The notes under the pieces: model-generated
Database searches by the model: none
Told to the model about the DNA's origin: nothing
Seen by the model: only the letters and a program-made list of their open reading frames with translations
Part shown: positions 38,458 to 46,345 of the stretch, piece after piece
Numbering within the stretch: position 1 is the first letter of the stretch
Layout of the letters: each line of letters starts with the position of its first letter
Position numbers and translations under genes: made by a program
Assembly (NCBI GenBank): GCA_963693025.1
Contig: OY843749.1
Location: 2,356,001-2,420,000 of the forward strand
Origin: JAHRAW01 sp963693025
GTDB lineage: Bacteria > Pseudomonadota > Gammaproteobacteria > Arenicellales > Poriferihabitantaceae
Length of the DNA stretch: 64,000 nucleotides
Direction: 5' to 3'

Positions 38458-38564
38458 TGGACCCCGCACTGACCGCCGCATTGCTCGCCGCCGTCTGCTT
38501 AGGCGGCGCGCTGATTTACGCCACCATCACCGAAGACCGCTATAAGAAAAGCAAGAAGAAATAG
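38457..38564 (+). CDS. Tiny hypothetical membrane protein (35 aa)
   Basis: This is a 35-residue reading frame starting MDPALTAALLAAVCLGGALI, with one TM helix (~5-23) and the lysine-rich end KKSKKK. It starts inside the stop codon of the preceding gene. It is unrecognised. Coupling to its neighbour, coherent topology and a membrane-anchor-like basic tail support it as real, although short frames can occur by chance. Confidence 0.5.
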   Translation: MDPALTAALLAAVCLGGALIYATITEDRYKKSKKK

Positions 38565-38598
38565 ATTGCGGTGAATTAAACCGGCAAGCGCGCACAGC

Positions 38599-39089
38599 CG
38601 TCATTCTCGAACGATAGAAAAATAGGGAGCGCCCCACTTCGTCATTCTCGAATGATAGAAAAATAGGGAGCCCTCAACCTCGTCATTCTCGAACGATAGA
38701 AAAATAGGGAGCCGACAGGCGACCATATTTTTCATCGCCTTCGGGAATCTCCCTAAGGCTAGCGTGGATTTCAACAAAGCCCGTGCCAATCTTAGGGAGA
38801 TTCCCGAGGACGCAAGTGTCCGTAACCCGCCGCTTAAAAGAAAAAGCGCGGCGGCTAACGGACACTAACGCTCGATGACGAGTTATAAATACCCGTCATT
38901 CTCGAACGGTAGAAAATAGGGAGCGCCAGCGACCATATTTTCTTCGATTCGGGAATCTCCCTAAGGCTACCGTGAATTTCAACAAAGCCCGTGCCAGTCT
39001 TAGGAGATTCCCGAGGACGCAAGTGTCCGTAAGCCGCCGCTTAAAAGAAGAAGCGCGGCGGCAACGGACACTAACGCTCGAGAATGACG
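38599..39089. repeat. Palindromic element cluster: two short end fragments and two full inverted copies
   Basis: Two ~35-bp end fragments (CGTCATTCTCGA then ATAGAAAAATAGGGAGC) start at about 38599 and 38640. Full copies follow at about 38680-38879 and 38897-39089, in the orientation opposite to the copies near 13.4 kb. The first full copy has lost part of its right end (CTCGATGACG). The cluster separates the small gene pair from the MotA-like gene. Confidence 0.88.
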
Positions 39090-39148
39090 AGTTATACCGC
39101 CACCACACCCCACAACCCCCCACAACCCCCTCAACCCAATTTCCGCGT

Positions 39149-39154
39149 TATAAT
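39149..39154 (+). promoter_or_regulatory. Candidate -10 box upstream of the stator-like pair
   Basis: TATAAT lies 31 bases before the MotA-like ATG in an A/C-rich leader. No good -35 is visible. Confidence 0.3.
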
Positions 39155-39185
39155 CCCCCCAACAAACCGCCAGTGGACTGATACA

Positions 39186-40265
39186 ATGAGCCGTTTTAGT
39201 GATATTACCGCGCAGTTTCGACTGCATTGGAAGCCTGCTATGGCTGACACGAAATCTCAACTCAACTATACCCGCAGCGTGCTGTTGCAGATGCTGGCGG
39301 TGTTTGTGTTGTTGGGGGGGGTGATTGTTTGGCAGTGGGATGTGGTGCGGCAGATTTATCTGCAGAACCAGATTAACGCGATGGGCTGGGCGATAAACGG
39401 CGGGATTATGTTGCTGTTTTTTTGCGGGCTGGGGGTGTTGGTCGGGCGGTTCTTTGAGTATCGCCGCCAGGAATTTAACATCGCCCGCTTTGTGCGCAAC
39501 CTTAAGGAAGACAACGACCCGATGGAGGGCGTGGAGCCGCACGGGATGCTCGCCGAGCGTTACCGCACGCTGCAGGAACTCAACCGCCGGCGCGCCAATA
39601 TCAATCAGAATGCGCTGGCGGCGACGTTGCTGGCGAGCGAATCCAGCCGCAACAGTTTTCTCAAGTTTGTTCACAACGTGCTGATTCTGACCGGCGTTTT
39701 CGGCACCATCGTTTCACTTTCGCTTTCGCTGCTGGGGGCGTCCGACATGATTTACGGGAACGCGCAGGCGAGCGGTCAGACCAGCGGGCTCGGCACGATG
39801 ATTTTCGGCATGTCCACCGCGCTGTCCACCACGATGACGGCGATACTCGCCTACCTCATCTTCGGCTACTTCTATATCAAACTGACCGACACCCAAACCT
39901 ATCTGATTAGTTCGGTCGAGGAAGTCACCGCGACCACGCTGCTGCCGTATCTGCAACCCAGCGAGGAGGCGGCGGTGCGAGATTACTCCGACAGCATCCT
40001 CAGCGCCAGCAAGTTGATCGAGCGCTTTGAGCAGTCGCAGCAGCAATACGACGGCTCGGTGCAGGCGTTGCTCGAAGCGACCCGCGCGTTGTCCGACCAA
40101 CTGGCGGCGGGAGTCGGCGGTGGCAGGGGCGGCATCGGCGAGGAAGGGCTGGTCACGCTGATGACGCGCATCGGCGAATTGCAGCAGCAGTCGGTGGCGG
40201 AAAATCGGGAGTTGTTGTCGCAGGTTGTCCGCCTGTTGCAGGAAGGCTTCCGCCTGCGCAAGTAG
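39186..40265 (+). CDS. MotA/TolQ/ExbB-type proton-channel protein, uncharacterised
   Basis: The 359-residue protein has four TM helices (about residues 32-50, 72-92, 160-182 and 202-228). The last two, GVFGTIVSLSLSLLGA and MSTALSTTMTAILAYLIFGY, match the channel-forming part of MotA, TolQ and ExbB stators. Between TM2 and TM3 is a cytoplasmic loop (~70 residues), and the C-terminal ~120 residues are helical and probably cytoplasmic, with Gln-rich stretches. The neighbour at +30 bases is a MotB-like single-TM protein, so the two probably form a proton-driven 5:2-type complex. No flagellar, tol or tonB genes are nearby. It sits between mnmE and mnmG. Confidence 0.8.
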   Translation: MSRFSDITAQFRLHWKPAMADTKSQLNYTRSVLLQMLAVFVLLGGVIVWQWDVVRQIYLQNQINAMGWAINGGIMLLFFCGLGVLVGRFFEYRRQEFNIARFVRNLKEDNDPMEGVEPHGMLAERYRTLQELNRRRANINQNALAATLLASESSRNSFLKFVHNVLILTGVFGTIVSLSLSLLGASDMIYGNAQASGQTSGLGTMIFGMSTALSTTMTAILAYLIFGYFYIKLTDTQTYLISSVEEVTATTLLPYLQPSEEAAVRDYSDSILSASKLIERFEQSQQQYDGSVQALLEATRALSDQLAAGVGGGRGGIGEEGLVTLMTRIGELQQQSVAENRELLSQVVRLLQEGFRLRK

Positions 40266-40294
40266 CCGCGCGAGCACGCATCCAGAGCGAGAAC

Positions 40295-41629
40295 ATGCCG
40301 GACAACAGCGACAGCGGATTCGTTGACCTGCGCGTGGGGCACGGCGCGCGCACGATCGGCGACGACAGCGTGTGGCCCTCGTTCACCGACATCATGACGG
40401 TCATCGTGATGATTTTCCTGATGGCGCTGGTCATTATGATGGTGCGGAATTTCGAACTCGACCGCCAACTCGTCACCACCGTGAGCGCCCAGGAAGCCAG
40501 CCTGCTTGAAAATCAGGGGCTCGCCGCCAAACTCGACGTGCTCGAAGCCAAAGTCACCGGCTTGCAAGCGTCGCTCGGCGAGCGCGTGAGCGAGCGGGAC
40601 GCGTTGCGCGTGCAACTGCTCGACCAATTCCAACGCATCGAGTCGATTATCGCCGACAACGCCGGCTTGGAGGAGCAAATCGCCGACCTCATCGATGCGC
40701 GAAACCAACTGACCGGGGAGAGGCAAGAACTCACGGAACAGCGCGAAGTGGCGCGCGCGCGCATCGCCGACCTGACCGCCGCCGAAGAAAAACTGAGCCG
40801 GGAAATCGCCTCCCTGAGCGCGCAATTCAGCGCGCTGACCGAGCGCTCGGACCGCGAAATCGGCGCGCTCACCGACGCCAATCTGTCGCTGAGCGAGCAA
40901 CTGGATGCACTCTCCGCCCAACTGAGCGCGCTGAGCGCAAGTTCAAGCCGCGAGATTGAGACGCTGACCGGCGCCAACCTGTCGCTCACCGAGCAACTGG
41001 AAACGGTGACCGCCCAACTCGGCGAATTGGAGTTGAGTTCCGGCAGTGAAATTGAAGCGCTGACCGGCGCGAACCTGTCGTTGTCCGAGCAACTGGATGT
41101 GCTGACCGCGCAACTCGAAGAGGTCAAGGCGTTGTTGCAGCAGTCCGACCAGCGGGACGCCGACTCGAGCGCGCGCATCGTCCAATTGCAAGAGTTGATT
41201 CGCCGGCGGCAGGCGGAAAACACCGCGCTGCAAAAACTGGCGGATGCGACCGGCGCGAAGTTCCGCTCGCTGCAGGATGAGTATGATTCCCTCGACGCCA
41301 AATACCGGAGTTTGGTGCGCCCGGCGCGAAGCACGGCGGGCAAGTATGTGGTGGATGTGCGCATCGTCAAGTCGGACGACCAGTATCACTTCCAACTGAA
41401 AGAGCCCGCGCAAGACGACACGGTGAACTACGACAAGGCGGCGCTGGATAAACGCCTCGGCGACCTCAAAGCGCAACACGGCGGAAGCCTGTATACCAAA
41501 GTGATTATCCCCGAAGACAACCAGTTGACGCACAACGAGGCGTGGCGTTTCACGCAGGAAATTTTGGAAGGCTACGACTACTACTACCAGCAATACCCGG
41601 ACGCGCTCAGGGGCGACTCGGCGGAATGA
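40295..41629 (+). CDS. MotB/ExbD-like single-TM protein with long coiled coil
   Basis: The 444-residue protein has one TM near residues 32-56 (PSFTDIMTVIVMIFLMALVIMM) containing an Asp at the place of the proton-carrying Asp of MotB/ExbD. A long coiled coil follows (~65-345) with three 32-residue near-identical repeats (EI.ALTGANLSLSEQLD.LTAQL). The C-terminal ~95-residue alpha/beta domain (KYVVDVRIVKSDDQYHFQL to EGYDYYYQQYP) resembles ExbD/TolR periplasmic domains more than OmpA peptidoglycan-binding domains. The stop overlaps the mnmG start as ATGA. ZorB-like or motor-like functions are possible, but no effector genes are present. Confidence 0.78.
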   Translation: MPDNSDSGFVDLRVGHGARTIGDDSVWPSFTDIMTVIVMIFLMALVIMMVRNFELDRQLVTTVSAQEASLLENQGLAAKLDVLEAKVTGLQASLGERVSERDALRVQLLDQFQRIESIIADNAGLEEQIADLIDARNQLTGERQELTEQREVARARIADLTAAEEKLSREIASLSAQFSALTERSDREIGALTDANLSLSEQLDALSAQLSALSASSSREIETLTGANLSLTEQLETVTAQLGELELSSGSEIEALTGANLSLSEQLDVLTAQLEEVKALLQQSDQRDADSSARIVQLQELIRRRQAENTALQKLADATGAKFRSLQDEYDSLDAKYRSLVRPARSTAGKYVVDVRIVKSDDQYHFQLKEPAQDDTVNYDKAALDKRLGDLKAQHGGSLYTKVIIPEDNQLTHNEAWRFTQEILEGYDYYYQQYPDALRGDSAE

Positions 41630-43557
41630 AATATCCCGAAGCGTTTGCGGTCATCGTGGTCGGCGGCGGGCATGCCGGAGTCGAAGCCGCGCTGGCGAGC
41701 GCGCGGATGGGTTGCAAGACGCTGCTGGTGACGCACAACATCGAGACCGTCGGGCAGATGTCGTGCAACCCCGCCATCGGCGGCATCGGCAAGGGGCATA
41801 TCGTCAAGGAAATCGACGCGATGGGTGGCATCATGGCGCGCGCCACCGACGAAGCCGGCATTCATTTTCGCACGCTCAATGCGCGCAAGGGTCCGGCGGT
41901 TCAGGCGACCCGCGCGCAAGCCGACCGCGCGCTCTATAAAATGGCGATTCGCCGGGCGGTGGAGCATCAACCCAACCTGACGCTGTTCCAGCAAGCGGTG
42001 GACGACCTGAGCGTGACCGGCGGGCGCGTGACCGGCGTGGTCACCCAGTTGGGCATCGAGTTCAGCGCCACTGCGGTGGTGCTCACCGCCGGTACTTTTC
42101 TCAACGGCAAGATTCATGTCGGCATGGACAACGCCCGCGCCGGGCGCGCCGGCGACCCGCCGTCGCTGGCACTGGCTGCGCGCCTGCGTGAGTTGCCGTT
42201 CGCGGTCGGTCGCCTGAAAACCGGCACGCCGCCGCGCATAGACGGCAAGACCATCGACTATTCCCGCCTCGAAGCGCAGCCGGGGGATTGCCCGCCGCCG
42301 GCGTTTTCCTTTCTCGCCGCCACCGCCGCTGATGGCGCGCAACATCCGCCAAACGGCGCGCAACATCCGCGTCAGGTGGCTTGCCATATCACCGAAACTC
42401 GGCGCGCCACGCACGACATCATCGCCGCGGCGCTGTCGCGCTCGCCCATTTACGGCGGCGTCATTGAAGGCGTGGGTCCGCGCTACTGCCCGTCCATCGA
42501 AGACAAAATCGTGCGCTTCGCCGAGCGCGACAGCCACCAGATTTTCATCGAACCCGAAGGGCTCAACACCACCGAAGTCTATCCCAACGGCATCTCCACC
42601 AGCCTGCCGTTCGATGTCCAGCACCGCTTCGTGCGCACCATTGCGGGGCTGGAGCGGGCGGTGATTACGCGCCCCGGCTACGCGATTGAGTATGACTTTT
42701 TCGACCCCCGCGGTTTGAAGCCGAGTTTGGAAACCGAGTGCATCGACGGGCTGTTTTTCGCCGGGCAAATCAACGGCACCACCGGCTACGAGGAGGCCGC
42801 CGGGCAGGGGCTCGTCGCCGGGCTGAACGCGGCGTTGCTGGCGCAGGGGCGCGAGAGTTGGTGTCCGGCGCGCTTTGAAGCGTATATCGGCGTGATGATT
42901 GACGACTTGGTCACGCGCGGCACCGGCGAGCCGTATCGGATGTTCACCTCGCGCGCCGAATACCGCTTGCAACTGCGCGAGGACAACGCCGACCTGCGCC
43001 TGACCGAGACCGCCCACCGGCTCGGATTGGTGGACGAGCACCGCCGGCGCGCGTTGGAGCGAAAGCGGCGGGCGATTGAATCCGAGCAGTCGCGGCTGGG
43101 GCGGACGTGGGCGCGCGCGCAGAGCGTGGACGCCGACCTCGCTGAGCAAATTCTCGGACAACCGCTGCGGCGCGACGCCACCCTGCTAGATTTGCTGCGC
43201 CGCCCGGAAGTCAGTTACGACGACTTGATGCGTCTGTTGCCTGAGCCCGAGCCCGCGCTGAGTGCCGACAACCCCGAGGACCGCCAGGTCATTCGGCAAC
43301 TTGAAATTGAAGCCCGTTACAGCGGCTACATCGACCGGCAGATGGCCGACATCGCGCGCCGCGAAAAGCACCGGCAGATGGCGTTGCCGGCGGAAACCGA
43401 CTACCAGTCGGTGCGCGGTCTATCATCGGAAGCGCGCCAGAAACTCACCGAAGTCAAGCCGCAAACATTAGACCAAGCATCACGCATCCCCGGCGTCACC
43501 CCGGCTACGATTTCGTTGCTGATGGTGCATCTAAAAAAACACGAGCGCGCGGCTTAG
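41626..43557 (+). CDS. mnmG: tRNA uridine-5-carboxymethylaminomethyl modification enzyme MnmG
   Basis: The 643-residue FAD protein is the partner of MnmE. The dinucleotide-binding motif is VIVVGGGHAGVEAALASARMG. SCNPAIGGIGKGHIVKEIDAMGG, GRLKTGTPPRI, and GQINGTTGYEEAAGQGL are family blocks. The C-terminal helical tail (PGVTPATISLLMVHLKK) is present. It is a little longer than E. coli MnmG (629), partly from a small tandem duplication (GAQHPPNGAQHPRQ, 42331-42378). Its start overlaps the stator-like gene, an unusual partner. It is convergent with gor. Confidence 0.95.
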   Translation: MKYPEAFAVIVVGGGHAGVEAALASARMGCKTLLVTHNIETVGQMSCNPAIGGIGKGHIVKEIDAMGGIMARATDEAGIHFRTLNARKGPAVQATRAQADRALYKMAIRRAVEHQPNLTLFQQAVDDLSVTGGRVTGVVTQLGIEFSATAVVLTAGTFLNGKIHVGMDNARAGRAGDPPSLALAARLRELPFAVGRLKTGTPPRIDGKTIDYSRLEAQPGDCPPPAFSFLAATAADGAQHPPNGAQHPRQVACHITETRRATHDIIAAALSRSPIYGGVIEGVGPRYCPSIEDKIVRFAERDSHQIFIEPEGLNTTEVYPNGISTSLPFDVQHRFVRTIAGLERAVITRPGYAIEYDFFDPRGLKPSLETECIDGLFFAGQINGTTGYEEAAGQGLVAGLNAALLAQGRESWCPARFEAYIGVMIDDLVTRGTGEPYRMFTSRAEYRLQLREDNADLRLTETAHRLGLVDEHRRRALERKRRAIESEQSRLGRTWARAQSVDADLAEQILGQPLRRDATLLDLLRRPEVSYDDLMRLLPEPEPALSADNPEDRQVIRQLEIEARYSGYIDRQMADIARREKHRQMALPAETDYQSVRGLSSEARQKLTEVKPQTLDQASRIPGVTPATISLLMVHLKKHERAA

Positions 43558-43579
43558 ATACTCATCCAAATTACACACA

Positions 43580-44932
43580 CTACGTAAGCGTCACCAACTC
43601 CTCAGCCGCGGTTGGGTGGATGGCGATGGTGTTGTCGAAATCCGCCTTGGTTGCGCCCATTTTGATTGCCACCGCAAAGCCCTGCATCATCTCATCCGCG
43701 CCGTCGCCGACCACGTGGCAGCCGACCACCGTCTCGCGCTCGCCCGCGGTAATCAGTTTCACCACGGTCGGCGGTTTGTGCTCGCCGAGCGCGTAGCGCA
43801 TGTTGACGAAGCGGCTTTGATAAACTTTGACGTGTTGCTCGCCGTGGATTTCAACCGCGCGCTCCTGGCTGAGCCCGACGGTGCCGATGGGCGGGTGGCT
43901 GAAGACCACGGTGGGGATGTTGTCGAAGTCCAGTTTGGCTTGCGGTTGCCCGCCGAAGAGCCGGTCGGCGAGGCGGCGCCCGGCGGCGATGGCGACCGGG
44001 GTGAGCGCGGTTGACGGCGTGACGTCGCCGACCGCATAGACGCCGGGCGCTTCGGTGTTTTGGTATTCATCCACCGGGATGAAGCCGTTTGCGTCGGGCG
44101 CGATGCCGGCGCCGGCGAGGTCGAGCGCGGCGGTGTTGGGGTGGCGGCTGATGGCGAAGATGACGCAGTCATAGCCCGACTCCGACGCGCCACCGTCGGC
44201 GCGATAGCCGAGGCTGCCGTCATCGGCGCGGTAGATTTCGCTGCACTGCACGCGCGTTTTGATGTCGATGCCGCTGTGCCGCATCTGCGCCATCACCGCC
44301 TCGCCGAGCGCGCTGTCGAAGGCGCGCAACAGCCGCTCTTTACGCAGCAACATTGTGACATCGCTACCCATGCCGCGCAGCAGTCCGGCCAACTCCGTGG
44401 CGATATAGCCGGCGCCAATCAGCAGCGGTTTCATCGGCTGGGTGGCGAGGTTGAAGAACCCGTCGCTGGTGATGGCGAGGTCGGCGCCGGGCAAATCCGG
44501 CACGCTGGGCGCGCCGCCGGTCGCAATCAAAATATGCTCGGCGCGATAGACACGCCCGCCGGCTTCCACGCCCCCGCGCCCGTTCAAGCGGGCGGTGTCG
44601 CGCAGAAGGGTCACGCCGGAGGAATCCAAATTGTCGGCATAAATGCGGTTCAGCCGCCCAATGTAGTCATCACGCGCGGCCTTCAGCACCGCCCAATCAA
44701 ACCCCCGCCGCGCAACATCAAACCCATACCCGTCCGCCAACTCCAACGCCTCGTGAATCTGCGACGCATTCCACATCACCTTCTTCGGCACACACCCCGC
44801 ATTAACACAAGTCCCCCCCAACCGCCCCGACTCAAACAACAACACCTCCGCCCCCCACAAAGCCCCCCGCCGAGCAGCCGCAATCCCCCCGCTACCGCCG
44901 CCGATGATGATGAAATCGTAGGTCTTGGTCAT
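43580..44932 (-). CDS. gor: Glutathione-disulfide reductase
   Basis: The 450-residue pyridine-nucleotide disulfide oxidoreductase keeps glutathione reduced using NADPH. FAD-binding GGGSGGIAAARRGA, the redox disulfide in GGTCVNAGCVPKKVMW, the NAD(P) fold IGAGYIATELAGLL, and the C-terminal dimerisation segment with IHPTAAEELVT (catalytic His) are all visible. The NVGCVP-like disulfide box and KVMW are typical of glutathione reductase rather than lipoamide dehydrogenase. It is convergent with mnmG and has a palindromic repeat array upstream. Confidence 0.93.
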   Translation of the reverse strand: MTKTYDFIIIGGGSGGIAAARRGALWGAEVLLFESGRLGGTCVNAGCVPKKVMWNASQIHEALELADGYGFDVARRGFDWAVLKAARDDYIGRLNRIYADNLDSSGVTLLRDTARLNGRGGVEAGGRVYRAEHILIATGGAPSVPDLPGADLAITSDGFFNLATQPMKPLLIGAGYIATELAGLLRGMGSDVTMLLRKERLLRAFDSALGEAVMAQMRHSGIDIKTRVQCSEIYRADDGSLGYRADGGASESGYDCVIFAISRHPNTAALDLAGAGIAPDANGFIPVDEYQNTEAPGVYAVGDVTPSTALTPVAIAAGRRLADRLFGGQPQAKLDFDNIPTVVFSHPPIGTVGLSQERAVEIHGEQHVKVYQSRFVNMRYALGEHKPPTVVKLITAGERETVVGCHVVGDGADEMMQGFAVAIKMGATKADFDNTIAIHPTAAEELVTLT

Positions 44933-44964
44933 GGGTGTAGTTTACGCGAAAATTCGGAAATACT

Positions 44965-45116
44965 CGTCATTCTCGAACGATAGAAAAATAGGGAGCGCCC
45001 ACCACTTCGTCATTCTCGAATGATAGAAAAATAAGGAGCGTCACCACTTCGTCATTCTCGAATGATAGAAAAATAAGGAGCCCCAACTCCGTCATTCTCG
45101 AATGATAGAAAAATAA
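44965..45116. repeat. Array of four short palindromic-element ends, the last cut by the IS
   Basis: Four tandem ~40-bp units each begin CGTCATTCTCGAA(C/T)GATAG and continue AAAAATA(G/A)GGAGC with short variable spacers. The fourth stops at AAAATAA, where the IS inverted repeat begins. These are only the end modules of the ~200-bp element; hairpins 1 and 2 are absent. Confidence 0.85.
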
Positions 45117-45222
45117 GGGAATTACATACATAAATCCGCAGAAAAAACATTTGACATTTCATTCTTGTTTGCCGCAAAATCCGCGAATACGGCAATAAAG
45201 CCAATCGTGGGGGATTTTTGAT

Positions 45223-46152
45223 ATGAAAAAGAGGGTAGCGAACACAATCAGCATTATTGAGTTGTTAGACAAATTTACCAGCGAGGATAAGGCGGTAGAA
45301 TGGTTGGAGGGTGTTCTTTGGGGTGGCACGCCGACCTGTGCCCATTGTGGCAGTATTGAGGGCATTGGCACGGCGAGGAGTAAGGCGTATACCTATTGGT
45401 GCGGTGATTGTCGCAAGCATTTTACGGTAAAAACTGGCACGATAATGCATGCGTCCAAACTGCCGATGAGGAAATGGGTTGTGGCGATTTACTATTTGCT
45501 GACTGCCCGCAAAGGCATCAGTAGTTTGCGGTTATCCAAAGAATTAAGTATTACCCAAAAATCGGCTTGGCACATGCTCCACCGCATCCGTGCGGCTTGT
45601 AGCGATAGCGGTTATTCGTTGACCGGCATCGTTGAAATTGACGAGACCTACATCGGCGGCAAAGAGGGCAACAAGCACGCCAGCAAGAAACTATGCGCTG
45701 GCAGGGGTGGCGTAGGCAAGCAGGCGGTAATCGGTATGCGCGAGCGTGGCGGGCGCACAAAGGCGAAACCGATAGCCAGCACCGATATAACCACCATGCG
45801 CCGCGAAATCGGCGGAACGGTGGAGTTTGGGGCTACAATCTACACGGACGAGCACCGCTCCTATGACCGCCTACACACCGCCTATCAGCACGGCACGGTC
45901 AAGCACTCGGCAAAGGAATATGTCAATGGAATGGCACACACAAACGGCATTGAGAGCGTTTGGGCGGTATTGAAACGCGGCTACAATGGCGTTTATCATA
46001 ATTGGAGCGTCAAGCACATGGCACGATACATTGATGAGTTCGCATTCCGCCTCAATGAGGGCAATGTTGAGCGTGACACCATTGATAGGATGGAGTCGCT
46101 ATGCGCTAATATCATCGGCAAACGATTGCCATACAAAGAACTAATCAAATGA
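45223..46152 (+). CDS. IS1595-family (ISXO2-like) transposase
   Basis: The 309-residue transposase has an N-terminal zinc-ribbon (CAHC ... CGDC, residues ~43-66). The ISXO2-like DDE catalytic domain follows, with the first Asp in IVEIDETYIGG, the second in IYTDEHRSYD, and HTNGIESVWAVLKRGYNGVYH carrying the final Glu/Asn-type segment. The frame is intact, so the element may still be active. Codon use is poorer in G+C than in the surrounding housekeeping genes. Confidence 0.93.
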   Translation: MKKRVANTISIIELLDKFTSEDKAVEWLEGVLWGGTPTCAHCGSIEGIGTARSKAYTYWCGDCRKHFTVKTGTIMHASKLPMRKWVVAIYYLLTARKGISSLRLSKELSITQKSAWHMLHRIRAACSDSGYSLTGIVEIDETYIGGKEGNKHASKKLCAGRGGVGKQAVIGMRERGGRTKAKPIASTDITTMRREIGGTVEFGATIYTDEHRSYDRLHTAYQHGTVKHSAKEYVNGMAHTNGIESVWAVLKRGYNGVYHNWSVKHMARYIDEFAFRLNEGNVERDTIDRMESLCANIIGKRLPYKELIK

Positions 46153-46155
46153 GCG

Positions 46156-46311
46156 ATGAAAAAAGCCAATCTCAAAGAAAGTGACCTAAAACACGCCGCA
46201 AAGGAAATACTGCTATCAAAACGCGGGTTGCCGCCGGCTAATCTGGGCGACAAGCACCCAACGCCAGAACAGGCAAAGCGTAAATATCGACTTGTTCGTG
46301 CCGCCGAGTAA
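46156..46311 (+). CDS. Small passenger ORF inside the IS (51 aa)
   Basis: This is a 51-residue basic reading frame (MKKANLKESDLKHAAKEIL to KRKYRLVRAAE), starting four bases after the transposase stop and ending just before the right inverted repeat. It is inside the transposition unit and reads like a genuine small helical protein. I do not recognise it. It might be an accessory or regulatory peptide of this IS lineage, or simply a non-functional frame. Confidence 0.45.
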   Translation: MKKANLKESDLKHAAKEILLSKRGLPPANLGDKHPTPEQAKRKYRLVRAAE

Positions 46312-46345
46312 ATATGCGGCTTGCGGATTTATGTATGTAATTCCC

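Larger units (their letters stand above)
45117..46345 (+). mobile_element. IS1595-family insertion sequence (1229 bp)
   Basis: Perfect 24-bp terminal inverted repeats (45117-45140 and 46322-46345, beginning GGGAATTACATACATAAATC) enclose a transposase and a small passenger frame. No target duplication is visible. The left flank is palindromic-repeat DNA and the right flank is the middle of a coding sequence, so insertion was followed by an adjacent deletion or a recombination event. Confidence 0.93.

Noticed and set aside
39186..41629. Calling the stator-like pair a Zorya anti-phage system
   Set aside because: The second protein lacks the OmpA-type domain of ZorB, and no ZorC/ZorD or ZorE effectors follow; the next gene is mnmG.
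44965..45116. Possible CRISPR array
   Set aside because: Units are imperfect, spacers are only a few bases long and similar to each other, no cas genes are present, and the unit equals the end of the dispersed palindromic element.
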